Source of the DNA: Flavobacteriaceae bacterium
GTDB lineage: Bacteria > Bacteroidota > Bacteroidia > Flavobacteriales > Flavobacteriaceae
Assembly: GCA_031277535.1 (NCBI GenBank)
Contig: JAITMD010000017.1
Location: 19,767 to 83,766 of the forward strand
Direction of reading: 5' to 3'
DNA length: 64,000 bases
Under the pieces are notes generated by a model that made no database searches, had not been told where the DNA came from, and saw only the letters and a program-made list of their open reading frames with translations. Of this stretch, positions 9,548 through 19,364 are shown in pieces. Within the stretch, counting starts at the first letter, position 1. Every line of letters begins with the position of its first letter. Made by a program: the position numbers and the translations under genes.

Positions 9548-10026
9548 TGAAGTATCTATTAATAGTATTATCACTCGTTTTTATCGGCTGTGGTTCTCTT
9601 AAAAAGGATAAAACTAAACATACAGTTAATGAAGAAATACGAACCTCACTCAATGAAGAAAAGAAAACTCAAGAGTTAGAGTACGAGCGAAAACAATTGT
9701 ACGAGTTAATATACAATACAAACTTGCGAGCTGATTCAATTGTACAAGCAAAAGATGGAACTACAAAGATTTATAATCCATCAATTAAAACAGAAGCAAA
9801 GGAAACTAAGCAAGAAGACATAAAAGAGAAGGATAAGAAGGAAGATTTAAAAACTGATTTGGATATCAAAGAGAAAAAAGAAAAAACAGAAACTTCAACT
9901 CATGTTGACAGAAAGCAGTATAGTTGGTTGGTTGTAGTTTTTTTAGTAGTAATACTTATGATTTATATATATTTTTTTAAAGGTAATTTATTTCAATGGC
10001 TTTTGAAATTGAAAAAGTATTTTTAA
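9547..10026 (+). CDS. Unimolecular spanin-like lysis protein
   Basis: 159 aa. The N-terminus [15 protein letters not shown] is a lipoprotein signal (Cys15). A long, highly charged, coiled-coil-like periplasmic region follows (residues about 20-120), and a single transmembrane helix (WLVVVFLVVILMIYIYFF) with a basic tail ends the protein. A lipid anchor in the outer membrane plus an inner-membrane helix in one chain is the u-spanin layout known from phage T1 gp11, which joins the two membranes in the last step of lysis. It is the third gene of the lysis cassette. Assignment is by architecture, not sequence similarity. Confidence 0.75.
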   Translation: MKYLLIVLSLVFIGCGSLKKDKTKHTVNEEIRTSLNEEKKTQELEYERKQLYELIYNTNLRADSIVQAKDGTTKIYNPSIKTEAKETKQEDIKEKDKKEDLKTDLDIKEKKEKTETSTHVDRKQYSWLVVVFLVVILMIYIYFFKGNLFQWLLKLKKYF

Positions 10027-10148
10027 ATTTAAGTTAATTTTAACCAAATTATTATTTTATGAAAAAAGTATTATTAGTTTTAGCACTGGGAGCTTTGATG
10101 TTTTCTTGCGCAAAAGATGAAGTATCTACTTCTAAAAATGAAGGAAAG
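10027..10148 (+). repeat. 122-bp direct repeat, copy 2
   Basis: Matches 886..1007 with two mismatches, both within the signal-sequence codons. The two copies enclose 9.0 kb with the regulator, fibres and lysis genes. Confidence 0.9.
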
Positions 10149-11066
10149 TCTACAATGGGCATTGTTGATCCGGGTGATCCTGATATGAATTGTAATTGTG
10201 GAGGGACAGTAACACCACTGAGTCAAATGTATACCTCAGATCAAAGATATGATGTAAAAGCATATTTTGTTAGAAATGATACAAAATATACAATTCGAGG
10301 GAGTTTATATTTGATGCCAAAGTTTACTGCAAATGCTACTACAGATAATGTTTTTGGTAATATTCCTGATTTATATTTAATACAAGATTTTCTTATAGAT
10401 CCAGGGTATTGTAAACAATTTATTGCTGGTAATCTTACACAAAATCCAGATAGGTTTGTTTTTGAAAATGGAGATCAATTTTTTGGTAATAAGCATAATA
10501 CTGTTAATAATTATCATAATGGTATTATATTAAATGATAAATATAAATATTTTAGTGAATATCATAGCGATTCTAATAGTGCTTGGGACAATGTTCTTCC
10601 TACAAGTTTTTCGATTGTTAATAGCTCAAATAAACCAGGAGGTACCGCATGGATAATGCTTTTTTATAAGTTAGCATTCATGAAGTTTATATTAATAGAT
10701 GAATATGGTAATGAATCAGATGAGCATATAGTATCTGTAGAAAATTGGGATGATCAATATAAGTATGGTACATCATCATCATTAATAGATTATTTTAGTA
10801 ATGCGTCTATGTTTACAAGTAATATAACTACTAAACCATGGGACTTACCAGCACCTCAATATTTTACTCTTCCTTTAGAAGTACCAAATACAAGTGTTGC
10901 TAAAGCAATTTACTATACATTGCAAGATGTTTATTATAAAACGACAGATCATTCTTTTGGAGTAACAGGCTCTTTAAGACATATGCCTTTTGTTGTTAAT
11001 CAAAATGATCCTATAGATAATCCTGATACATCTCCAGGATATATTATTAGTTTTGAATATTATTAA
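10059..11066 (+). CDS. Prophage lipoprotein B (constant signal, variable body)
   Basis: 335 aa. The first 30 residues, including the lipoprotein signal with Cys17, are identical to the protein at 918. The body differs except for a PKF strand near residue 86 and a related C-terminus (NPDTSPGYIISF). A short CNCGG lies near residue 46. It follows the spanin gene by 32 bp and ends at a strong terminator. Function unknown; surface display is likely. Confidence 0.8.
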   Translation: MKKVLLVLALGALMFSCAKDEVSTSKNEGKSTMGIVDPGDPDMNCNCGGTVTPLSQMYTSDQRYDVKAYFVRNDTKYTIRGSLYLMPKFTANATTDNVFGNIPDLYLIQDFLIDPGYCKQFIAGNLTQNPDRFVFENGDQFFGNKHNTVNNYHNGIILNDKYKYFSEYHSDSNSAWDNVLPTSFSIVNSSNKPGGTAWIMLFYKLAFMKFILIDEYGNESDEHIVSVENWDDQYKYGTSSSLIDYFSNASMFTSNITTKPWDLPAPQYFTLPLEVPNTSVAKAIYYTLQDVYYKTTDHSFGVTGSLRHMPFVVNQNDPIDNPDTSPGYIISFEYY

Positions 11067-11085
11067 TTAGTTGAATCTAAGAGTG

Positions 11086-11119
11086 GAAAACCGATTACTT
11101 GAAAAGTAATCGGTTTTTT
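11086..11119 (+). terminator. Intrinsic terminator after lipoprotein B
   Basis: AAAACCGATTACTT pairs with AAGTAATCGGTTTT around a GAA loop, followed by Ts. This is among the strongest hairpins in the window and separates the fibre-lysis operon from the head operon. Confidence 0.9.
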
Positions 11120-11167
11120 GTTTTATATAAGTTTTATTAAAATTATATATTTAATATAAATATTATT

Positions 11168-11175
11168 TATCTTTG
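11168..11175 (+). promoter_or_regulatory. Late promoter -7 box, packaging operon
   Basis: TATCTTTG (TAnnTTTG) 25 bp before the ATG at 11200, in the context ATTTATCTTTGA shared with the other late promoters. No -33 TTG. Confidence 0.65.
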
Positions 11176-11199
11176 ATTTATTAAAAATAGTTTTTATCT

Positions 11200-11787
11200 A
11201 TGAAATCAATTGGAGATTTTATCATATTTACAGATGTAGTATTTAATGAAACTTTTAAAACAGAAAGCGGTTTAGAACTATTTGCTGATAATCGTTTTTC
11301 TCAAAAGCTACTTGCTCAACGCGAAGTAGAAATTAAAGCTATGCCTTTGGAATATGAAGGAGAAGATATAGTTGGTTGGCAAGCTTTCATTGATCCTACT
11401 ATTTATTTCCAAAACCTATACAATCATGGTAAAGGAGATAATAATGAGGTAGCAGGATATAAAGGACATTTCAAAGTGCAACCTAATATGATTATTGCTA
11501 TTAGGAAAGATTCTAATTCGCAGTGGCAAGGATTTGAAGGTAATTTAATTGTAGAGCAAGTAATTGATTCGCAGGAAGAAAAGAAGTCTGGGCTAATCAT
11601 ATTAGATATTCCTAAATCAAATCCAGTTAAAGGAGTTGCTAAAGTTGTTGTTCCAAATGAAGAATTAGATGATGTTATTGTGGGAGATAAGATTCATTTT
11701 AATGACTATTATGGTGTAACTGTTTACTTGGATAACAAGGAACTACTTTGGATAAGAACTAAGGATTGTTTAGCTAAAATTGAATAG
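11200..11787 (+). CDS. Hypothetical protein before terminase
   Basis: 195 aa, acidic, beta-rich; no signal peptide. It is the first gene of the packaging/head operon. A C-terminal region with VGDKIHFNDYYGVTV looks like a small beta-barrel. I do not recognise a family. Structural or packaging accessory by position only. Confidence 0.6.
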   Translation: MKSIGDFIIFTDVVFNETFKTESGLELFADNRFSQKLLAQREVEIKAMPLEYEGEDIVGWQAFIDPTIYFQNLYNHGKGDNNEVAGYKGHFKVQPNMIIAIRKDSNSQWQGFEGNLIVEQVIDSQEEKKSGLIILDIPKSNPVKGVAKVVVPNEELDDVIVGDKIHFNDYYGVTVYLDNKELLWIRTKDCLAKIE

Positions 11788-11788
11788 T

Positions 11789-12139
11789 ATGAGTAACGGA
11801 AAATTACAAGAACAAAGAAAAGAAGAAATTCCAACACTTATTGAGAAGTATAAAAAATTAGTAGATGATACTTTTAACACGGTATCTAAACCACTTCCAT
11901 CTTTCTCTGATATTACAGATAAAGATGGAGATATAATTAAAACAGCAGAGCAACAATTGTATTCTTTCTTAGGTGTTAGAGATTCTGCATTAGATAGGGC
12001 TGATAATATATTAGGTAAGATAAATGAATTAGAAAGGGAATTACACGATCCTACATTTTGGGATGTAGAAGAAGACAAGGAGGAGGCAAAACCCACTACA
12101 ACTAAAAAGACTCCTTTGAAGAATTACACAAAAAAATAA
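11789..12139 (+). CDS. Small helical protein before terminase, possible small-terminase role
   Basis: 116 aa from the ATG at 11789, one base after the previous stop codon (11785-11787). An in-frame TTG at 11780 is less likely. The protein is charged and helical with a Lys/Thr-rich tail. Its position directly before the large terminase is that of a small terminase subunit, but no DNA-binding motif is evident. Confidence 0.55.
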   Translation: MSNGKLQEQRKEEIPTLIEKYKKLVDDTFNTVSKPLPSFSDITDKDGDIIKTAEQQLYSFLGVRDSALDRADNILGKINELERELHDPTFWDVEEDKEEAKPTTTKKTPLKNYTKK

Positions 12140-12183
12140 CTGTCATTAAAAAGCCTATTGAAGTTTAATAACTGAAAATAGGA

Positions 12184-14415
12184 ATGTATTACTTAGGTAC
12201 AAAAATTGAAAGAGTAGATGAAAAGCTCCGTATTGCCAAGAATAAAAACAAGTCTTGGGAGTATGGATATAATGCTGTTTTTGATATTGTAATCATATCA
12301 AAAGATGGTACTCTTGGAGATATTTATGAAGTCTATGGAATACCAATCGGGCTACCTCAAATGCCTGATAAAAAGAATATCGTAAACCACGATAAGCAAT
12401 CAAAGCAACAGAAATGGGTAAGGGAAGAATTACCTTCTGGTATGAATGCTGAAAATTGTTGGGATGATAAATACTCTGAATTTGTTGAACGCCAATTCAA
12501 ATATCGAGAAGAAGGTGTTTGGATATTATTAAATGACAAGCCAGTTTATATGACTGGTACTTATTGGCATTTCTTGCAATGGTTCCGTGAAGGTTCAGAT
12601 TATCCAAAATTACGTATTATCCAAAATGAATTAATGATATTTTGGGAAGCATGTAAAGCTGATGAACGTTGTTATGGAATGCAATATGTAAAGAATAGAC
12701 GTTTCGGAGCTTCTGCACTTGGTAATAATGAAATGCTTGAAAGCGGTTCTATCCATGAGAATAAAATTCTTGGTATGATATCCAAAAAAGGAGCTGATGC
12801 TAAGAAGATATTTAATCGTTTAGTTCGTGCATTTAAACGTTATCCTCCATTTTTTAAACCAGAAACAGATGGTACCAATACACCAAAGACTGAACTTGTA
12901 TTTACAGAGCAAACCAAAAAGCGTAAACAAGGTGAAGCAGTAGAAGAAGGTCAAGGACTTGATACTTCTATATCTTGGCATAATACAGAAATGAATGCAA
13001 TGGATGGAGAGGAGATATTTCGTTCTCTTCTCGATGAATCTGGTAAGTACCCTAAAGAAGTTCCATTTGATGAGTATTGGCAAATTGTAAAAACAGCCCA
13101 CCGTTTAGGTAGTAATATTGTCGGAAAGTCAATGGTAGTATCTACCGTGAATGCAATGAAAAAAGGAGGTGCAGGATTTAAAAAGATTTGGGATGATAGT
13201 AATGTTTTAAACAGAAACAAAAACGGACAAACAAAATCAGGTTTGTATAGAATATTCATTGCTGCAAAATACTGTCTTGAGGGTTTCTTTGATGAATATG
13301 GATTTTCTATTGTAGAAGACCCGAAAGAGCCTACAGTAAATGACCTTGGTAAGAAAGTTTCTATTGGTGCAGATACATTCTTAAAACAAGAAATTGAAGC
13401 TTTAAAAGATGATCCTGAAAAAGAATATGAATTTAAACGTCAATTCCCTGATTCTCCTTCGGATGCTTTTAGAGATGAAAGTGATGATTGTGCTTTTAAC
13501 CTGGTTCACTTAACAGAACAAATTGAACACAACTCAGAAGAACTTGATGAGGATGCAAACACTTATGTAAATGATGATGTTGAGAGAGGTAATTTCATTT
13601 GGAAAGATGGAGTTCAAGACACAGAAGTTATTTGGAAACCAGATCCTGTAACAGGTAGATTTTGGATAAAGAAAGGCTGCCATCCTCCACAAGATATAAG
13701 AAACATAAAAGAGAAAAAGACTTTAAATGGTGTTACTGCATGGGCTCCTAAAAATGCAAATATGGGAGCTGGAGGAGTTGACCCATATAACCGTAGCAAA
13801 ACAGTAGATGGGCGAGGCTCTCAAGGTTCTATCCATATTGCAACTAAATATAATACACACTTCCCAAATAACACTTTTATAGTTGAGTATATCGACAGAG
13901 CAAAGAAAGTAGAATATTTCTTTGAAGATGTTATTATGGTTCACGTTTATTACTCTATGCCTTTTCTGCCAGAGCTTTCAAATGAGAAGTTTTTGCAATA
14001 TGTAAAAGATAGGGGATATCGTCATTTTGTCTTAAATAATCCTTTTAAAAAATGGAATGAATTAAGTCATACTGAAAAAGAGTATGGAGGTGTTCCTCCA
14101 CAAGACAATAAAATAGGTGACCAACAATTTTATGCAATTGAAGCTTTTGTTGAGGACCATATTGGGGTTGCTCGAGATAATTCTAATCGACCAATTGGAG
14201 ATATGGGGAATATGCCTTTTTCAAGAACTCTTATACAATGGAAAGATGTTGATCCAGCCAACAGAACAAAATACGATGCTTACATTTCTTCATCACTTGC
14301 ACTACTTGCTAATCAACGTAGGGTAAAAGTCCAATTAGAAGAACCTGAAAAACCTTTAGATATAAACCCATTTCAAACATACGATAACACCGGATATATT
14401 TCTCAAGCAATATGA
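12184..14415 (+). CDS. terL: Terminase large subunit
   Basis: 743 aa. An ATPase Walker-A-like segment VKNRRFGASALG lies near residue 168 with the Arg/Gly/Ser pattern of phage terminases, and a Walker-B-like LLDESGKY near 280. The C-terminal nuclease shows GGVDPYNRSKT near 530, with further acidic residues near IVEYIDR and in the region of residues 640-650. It pumps DNA into the prohead and cuts it. The length fits crAss-like terminases, which are longer than typical ones. It overlaps the portal start by 4 bp. Confidence 0.85.
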   Translation: MYYLGTKIERVDEKLRIAKNKNKSWEYGYNAVFDIVIISKDGTLGDIYEVYGIPIGLPQMPDKKNIVNHDKQSKQQKWVREELPSGMNAENCWDDKYSEFVERQFKYREEGVWILLNDKPVYMTGTYWHFLQWFREGSDYPKLRIIQNELMIFWEACKADERCYGMQYVKNRRFGASALGNNEMLESGSIHENKILGMISKKGADAKKIFNRLVRAFKRYPPFFKPETDGTNTPKTELVFTEQTKKRKQGEAVEEGQGLDTSISWHNTEMNAMDGEEIFRSLLDESGKYPKEVPFDEYWQIVKTAHRLGSNIVGKSMVVSTVNAMKKGGAGFKKIWDDSNVLNRNKNGQTKSGLYRIFIAAKYCLEGFFDEYGFSIVEDPKEPTVNDLGKKVSIGADTFLKQEIEALKDDPEKEYEFKRQFPDSPSDAFRDESDDCAFNLVHLTEQIEHNSEELDEDANTYVNDDVERGNFIWKDGVQDTEVIWKPDPVTGRFWIKKGCHPPQDIRNIKEKKTLNGVTAWAPKNANMGAGGVDPYNRSKTVDGRGSQGSIHIATKYNTHFPNNTFIVEYIDRAKKVEYFFEDVIMVHVYYSMPFLPELSNEKFLQYVKDRGYRHFVLNNPFKKWNELSHTEKEYGGVPPQDNKIGDQQFYAIEAFVEDHIGVARDNSNRPIGDMGNMPFSRTLIQWKDVDPANRTKYDAYISSSLALLANQRRVKVQLEEPEKPLDINPFQTYDNTGYISQAI

Positions 14416-16811
14416 AACAAGAACAATTAAACAACATAGATCCATTTGCTCCATTTGAACAAAAGAAAAGCAATCAATACGGTTTAAACGTGGCAAGATT
14501 TATTTCAAACCAATGGTTTGGAGGTAGTATTATTGGAAGTAATACCAATTGCTCATTTATGACAAGGCGAGAGTACATCTTAAATAAACGCAAATTTGTT
14601 AGAGGGGAAAAAGATGTATCTCAGTTCAAGAAACTCTTGTCTTCAAATAAGAATAGTTTGAAGTATATGAACATTGATTTTAGGTATATCAATATCGCGA
14701 GAAAGTTTACCAACATAGTTATAAATGGTATGTCTCCTGAGAACTACTCTTTAGATATTCGTTCAACAGACAAAATAACTGTTAGGTTGAAAGAAGAAAA
14801 AATGAACGATTATAGAAAGTATATGGCAAGTAGTTCTTTACTTAAAGGTGTTCAAAATGAAATGGGAATAGATTTTATGCCTAAATCATTTGTTCCAGAA
14901 GATGAAGAAGAACTTGAGCTATTTATGGCTATTAAAGATAGACCTAAAATTGAAATTGCAGAGGAACTACTTATAGATTGGATTCTAAAAACAAATGATT
15001 GGCTTGCATTAGACGCTCAATTGAGAGCTGATTTAGTCAATTGTGGGATAATGATTTCACGTGTTTATACAGATAAAAGTGATGGTGTTAAGTTAGCCTA
15101 TGTTGATCCTGAGAATTATGTACACTCTTTTGTCAAGAAAAATAATTTTGATGATAAGTTTTACGAAGGTGTAGTTGATACTATCACAGTAGGTGATTTG
15201 ATTAGAGAAAGTGGTTTAGGATTAGAACAAGCAAGAGAAGTTGCTAAAGGATATGGTTATAGTTGGTCACAAGGCTTGACTCCTGTACAAAATTATGAGA
15301 GGTTATTAGGGTATAAAGTAGATGTACTTCGTTTTGCTTGGAAGACTATAAAAACAATCAAGTACAAACAGAAGATTCGCAAAGGAGAGGTTATTAAATT
15401 ATCAAAGAGAAACGATGATTTTAAGGCTCCTAAAAAAGATGATGTTGGAACATTAGACAAAACATTTGATTGTTGGTTTGAAGGTAATTATGTGATTGGT
15501 TCAGATTATCTATATGGATGGAAAGAGTGTGAAAATCTATATGATGATGTAATGAATAAAGCAATGAGCCCTTTCTTAACTCATGCTTTGGATATATACA
15601 ATAACAAACTATACTCATTTACTGATGAGATAGAAGTTATATCTGATGGAATGCAATTAACAGCTTTGAAGATTAAAAAACTACTAAGCGAATTAAGGTC
15701 AGATGTTATCGAAATAGATTTGAACTCATTGGCTGAGTTGCCAAGCGAAGGAGGAACAAAAAGAGCTGCTTGGCAAGAAGCATTTGATTTATTCGAAACA
15801 AAGAGTATTGTTCTTAAAAAGCGAGTAGATATGGGAGAATACGGGATTAAAGAAACTCCTGCAGTTAGCGTTAAACCTTCTGGACAAGGGCAACAAATAG
15901 TTGTGTTATTGAACAGTTGGGCAAATGATTACAATCTTATTCGAGAGAATACAGGTATTAACCCAGCTGTAGATGGCTCTATTTCTTCAGATGCTTTAGT
16001 TGGAGTTTCTGAAATGAATAGGTTAGCAGGAAACAGAGCTACAAAGGATATTGTAGATACTTGGATTAGATTCCGTTTAAAACTAAGCGAATTGATTTCA
16101 ACTCGTATTCAATCTATTTATAACTATTCGGAAGCTTCTCATATAAGAAAGCTTTATGATAATGTAATTTCAAAACACTTCAATGATCACTTATCTATTT
16201 TAAAAAATCGACACTTACATGAGTTTGGATTTACATTCAATATTGTTCCTGCAATAGAAGCATTACAAGAATTTAGAGAGGATATGTCTATTGCTTTAAA
16301 TGATGGTTCTATTAGTGTGGAAGAAAAGTCAGAAGCAATAAACATCTTTAAAGTCAATCCTAAACTTGCTAAGCAGTATTTAGCCTATCGACGCAGAAAG
16401 AATATGCAAATGAAGTCAGAGGAAAACGAAAGAATGCTACAGGTTAAGTCTCAAAATGACGCAATGGCTGCACAAGCAAAAACGCAAGCAGAAACAGAAG
16501 CATATCAATTTAAAAAACAGATTGATTTGCAATTTGAGTCCGAAATGGCTCAGATAGAATTAATGAAGCTAAAAGCTACAAATGAAATAAACTCCTCTAA
16601 AGAAGATAAGGAATTTCAACAAGAAGTATATCTCGCTCAGATTGCATCTAAAGGAAAGGAATCATTGGAAGCTTATAAAGAAGATAGGAAAGACGAAAGA
16701 ACAAAGAAACAAGCAAGCCAACAAAGCAAAATGATTACTCAAAGACATAACAATACAGAACCTATTGACTTTGAGGATAGTGATTGGTTTGGTGATGAAA
16801 TAGATATATAA
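14412..16811 (+). CDS. Portal protein
   Basis: 799 aa, directly after terL. The N-terminal part is the mixed alpha/beta body of a portal. The C-terminal 130 residues are a Gln/Lys/Glu-rich coiled coil (NDAMAAQAKTQAETEAYQFK and following), a feature I associate with crAss-like portals. It forms the dodecameric vertex through which DNA passes. Call based on size, position and C-terminal style. Confidence 0.75.
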   Translation: MKQEQLNNIDPFAPFEQKKSNQYGLNVARFISNQWFGGSIIGSNTNCSFMTRREYILNKRKFVRGEKDVSQFKKLLSSNKNSLKYMNIDFRYINIARKFTNIVINGMSPENYSLDIRSTDKITVRLKEEKMNDYRKYMASSSLLKGVQNEMGIDFMPKSFVPEDEEELELFMAIKDRPKIEIAEELLIDWILKTNDWLALDAQLRADLVNCGIMISRVYTDKSDGVKLAYVDPENYVHSFVKKNNFDDKFYEGVVDTITVGDLIRESGLGLEQAREVAKGYGYSWSQGLTPVQNYERLLGYKVDVLRFAWKTIKTIKYKQKIRKGEVIKLSKRNDDFKAPKKDDVGTLDKTFDCWFEGNYVIGSDYLYGWKECENLYDDVMNKAMSPFLTHALDIYNNKLYSFTDEIEVISDGMQLTALKIKKLLSELRSDVIEIDLNSLAELPSEGGTKRAAWQEAFDLFETKSIVLKKRVDMGEYGIKETPAVSVKPSGQGQQIVVLLNSWANDYNLIRENTGINPAVDGSISSDALVGVSEMNRLAGNRATKDIVDTWIRFRLKLSELISTRIQSIYNYSEASHIRKLYDNVISKHFNDHLSILKNRHLHEFGFTFNIVPAIEALQEFREDMSIALNDGSISVEEKSEAINIFKVNPKLAKQYLAYRRRKNMQMKSEENERMLQVKSQNDAMAAQAKTQAETEAYQFKKQIDLQFESEMAQIELMKLKATNEINSSKEDKEFQQEVYLAQIASKGKESLEAYKEDRKDERTKKQASQQSKMITQRHNNTEPIDFEDSDWFGDEIDI

Positions 16812-16853
16812 AATATTTCTATACAAGTTTTATATTAAATAGGTTTTATTTAT

Positions 16854-16861
16854 TATATTTG
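16854..16861 (+). promoter_or_regulatory. Late promoter -7 box, capsid operon
   Basis: TATATTTG in the context GTTTTATTTATTATATTTGA, close to the box at 27445. It lies 33 bp before the ATG at 16894 and gives the capsid genes their own start. Confidence 0.65.
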
Positions 16862-16893
16862 AAATTAATATAAGTTTTATTTATAGTTTTGTT

Positions 16894-17934
16894 ATGTCAG
16901 TAGAAAATAATAATCAAGATTTACCAGATTTAGGTAATCCGCCTGCTTCTAATGAGGAAGGTCAAAACGCTATTCAATATAGTGACGAAGGTGTTTTTCA
17001 GTATTTGAAAGACAAGGGATATGAAGGAAATGCAATAGACGACATCTTTGCTAAACCTGAACCAGTAATCGAAACTAAGGAAGTAAACCCTTGGCAAGAT
17101 GTAATGGACGAAGGAGATGTTGCTTATTTGACATACAAGAAAGAAACAGGAAGAGGACGTAAAGAATACGAATCTTTACAGACTAATCTTGACGAAGTTT
17201 CTCCTTTAGAATTTGCACGTCAGCAAGTTATTAATGAAAGTGGAATGAAGCTTTCTAAAGAACAAATTGATGAATATCTTGAAAGCGAATTAGGTATTAA
17301 TGATTTATCTGAACTTAACACAAGCGATTTAGTTAAGCTCTCAAAATATGGTAAACCTATTAAAGATGCTCGTTTAGAAGAACAATCAAAATATAAACAA
17401 CCACTTCCTAAAACTGAGGTTCCTCAGAATCAAAATACAAATCAGGATGAATATGTACAGTTGGCCAATGGTACATTTATGAAAAAATCTGATTTTGAAA
17501 CTGCTCAACAAAACCAAATCAATCACAATAAAATGGTACAAGAAGCTGTGAACAGTGTTACAGCTACTTCATTTAAAATTGCAATAGATGATAATGGAGA
17601 GCAAAAAGAATTGAACTATGACTATAACTATTCAGATACCGACAGGAGCAGTGCTATGTCAATGGTTACTGATTTAGGAAAGTATGTTCAAGACACTTAT
17701 CAAAGCGAACAAGGATTTAATCACAAGAGATTTGCTGAGGATGTTTTTTGGTTAGATCCAAAAAACAGAGGGGCTGTTATTAATTCGATTGCTCATAAAG
17801 TAAGAGCAGAAGCAATTGAAGAGGTAATGAAAGAACGTGGAAATGTTGATTATGAAAATAGAAACAACAATCTGTCAAACCAAGAAAAGCCAAAAATAAT
17901 GACTGTAAAGGAAATATTTAATCAAAATAGGTAA
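16894..17934 (+). CDS. Scaffold-like protein between portal and major capsid
   Basis: 346 aa, acidic, rich in Gln, Asn and Glu, mostly helical and low in hydrophobic core. Location between portal and major capsid, and composition, fit a head scaffold. A maturation protease motif is not evident. It ends 5 bp before the capsid gene. Confidence 0.6.
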   Translation: MSVENNNQDLPDLGNPPASNEEGQNAIQYSDEGVFQYLKDKGYEGNAIDDIFAKPEPVIETKEVNPWQDVMDEGDVAYLTYKKETGRGRKEYESLQTNLDEVSPLEFARQQVINESGMKLSKEQIDEYLESELGINDLSELNTSDLVKLSKYGKPIKDARLEEQSKYKQPLPKTEVPQNQNTNQDEYVQLANGTFMKKSDFETAQQNQINHNKMVQEAVNSVTATSFKIAIDDNGEQKELNYDYNYSDTDRSSAMSMVTDLGKYVQDTYQSEQGFNHKRFAEDVFWLDPKNRGAVINSIAHKVRAEAIEEVMKERGNVDYENRNNNLSNQEKPKIMTVKEIFNQNR

Positions 17935-17939
17935 CAACT

Positions 17940-19301
17940 ATGGCTTTTGACTTAAAAGAAAACAACTTATCAGGATTGTCTATTATAGATAATACAAAAA
18001 ATGAGTTGGTGGCGACACCATATAACTTCATTAGTTTGTATGATTATGCGATGCATTATCAACCTGAGTTAATTCCAGACCTTGTTTATGCTAACGGTAA
18101 AGGTTCTATATTAGGATTTTTACGAGCTACAGCAGGAAGTACTGGTCGTGGATATGAATCTGACATGATTCAACACGCAGAAGTAAATCGTTTACATAAC
18201 TCTGTTAAAGGAGTTACTATTGTAAATAACGAGTTTACTTGCCCTCAACCTCATAACTTACGAGTAAATGATGTTGTGAAAATTTCTGATGGAGAAAATG
18301 AGTATCAAGCAATTGTCTCTCAAATTATTTCTAAAACAAAATTTATAGGACTTAATGATGCTGTAGGGGATTTTCCGACAGTACCAGTTACTATAAATGC
18401 TGATTTTTCTTCTCGTTTCTTAAAAGGAGATAAAGGGTTTAAAGAAGGAAAACATTGGAAGCCTACAATTTATACTAATCATACTCATATTTTTAAAGAG
18501 TATTATGGTATTGCTGATTCTGATTTAGCTCATAAAACTTGGATTAATACTCCAGAAGGGCCTCGTTGGTTTAACTTGGAAATGGAACGAACAAATACTT
18601 TGTTTGATAATAAAAACGAGTTAACATTCTTGACTCATGAAAGAGCCGCAGATAACGCAGCTTCGACTAAAGCTGGTTTTGCTCAAGGTATGAATGGAGT
18701 AATTCCACTTATAGAATCAAGAGGGAATGTTTCAAATGATTTTATTGAATCTTTAGATGATTTATCTAATATAGCTTTAAGATTAAAGCAACAAGGTACA
18801 TGTAAGGAACTTACTATGTGGATGGGGCATGAACAGATGGCTAAAATTAGAAAAATGGCTTCTGGAATTAACGCTTCATTTGTAAACGGTTCTCATTACG
18901 GAGTTTTCAATAACAACAAGGATATGGCATTGAATTTAGATTTCGTTTCTATATTCATTGATGGAGTTCAATTCCACTTTGTTTCTTGGGCTATATTGGA
19001 TGATCCTACATTATTAGGGGCTAAAAACTTCGATAAGACTTCATTTGCTTATGTAGCTGTTCCTTCTGGTAATACTTCTGTTACTGAAAATGGAAAATCA
19101 GTAAGTAAGCCATATTTAGAATTACGTTACCGTAAGAATGAATTAGTGAACAGACAGAAGGAGGTTAAGTTCTTTGGTAAGTTTGGTCAGCAAGTAGAAG
19201 ACGATAAGTCATTTGTTACTTATTTAACAGAAGGTACTGTTGATATTGCAGCTGCAAACAACTTCTTTGTAGGTAGAAAATCTGATAGTTTCTATCTGTA
19301 A
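17940..19301 (+). CDS. Major capsid protein
   Basis: 453 aa, probably HK97-type. Position after portal and scaffold, the following hairpin, and a length close to crAss-like capsid proteins support the call. The middle (residues about 75-150) holds a beta insertion (LRVNDVVKISDGENE). It should be the most abundant virion protein. There is no catalytic motif; the fold is inferred. Confidence 0.7.
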   Translation: MAFDLKENNLSGLSIIDNTKNELVATPYNFISLYDYAMHYQPELIPDLVYANGKGSILGFLRATAGSTGRGYESDMIQHAEVNRLHNSVKGVTIVNNEFTCPQPHNLRVNDVVKISDGENEYQAIVSQIISKTKFIGLNDAVGDFPTVPVTINADFSSRFLKGDKGFKEGKHWKPTIYTNHTHIFKEYYGIADSDLAHKTWINTPEGPRWFNLEMERTNTLFDNKNELTFLTHERAADNAASTKAGFAQGMNGVIPLIESRGNVSNDFIESLDDLSNIALRLKQQGTCKELTMWMGHEQMAKIRKMASGINASFVNGSHYGVFNNNKDMALNLDFVSIFIDGVQFHFVSWAILDDPTLLGAKNFDKTSFAYVAVPSGNTSVTENGKSVSKPYLELRYRKNELVNRQKEVKFFGKFGQQVEDDKSFVTYLTEGTVDIAAANNFFVGRKSDSFYL

Positions 19302-19310
19302 TATAAATAA

Positions 19311-19345
19311 GAGATAGGGGGGGGTTCTTCCTATCTCATTTTATT
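19311..19345 (+). terminator. Hairpin after major capsid gene, partial terminator
   Basis: GAGATAGG (19311-19318) pairs with CCTATCTC (19330-19337), followed by ATTTTATT. The loop carries a run of Gs. Genes downstream are in the same direction without a visible new promoter, so it probably lowers transcription rather than stopping it. Confidence 0.65.
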
Positions 19346-19364
19346 AATCAATAAAAAATAAAAG

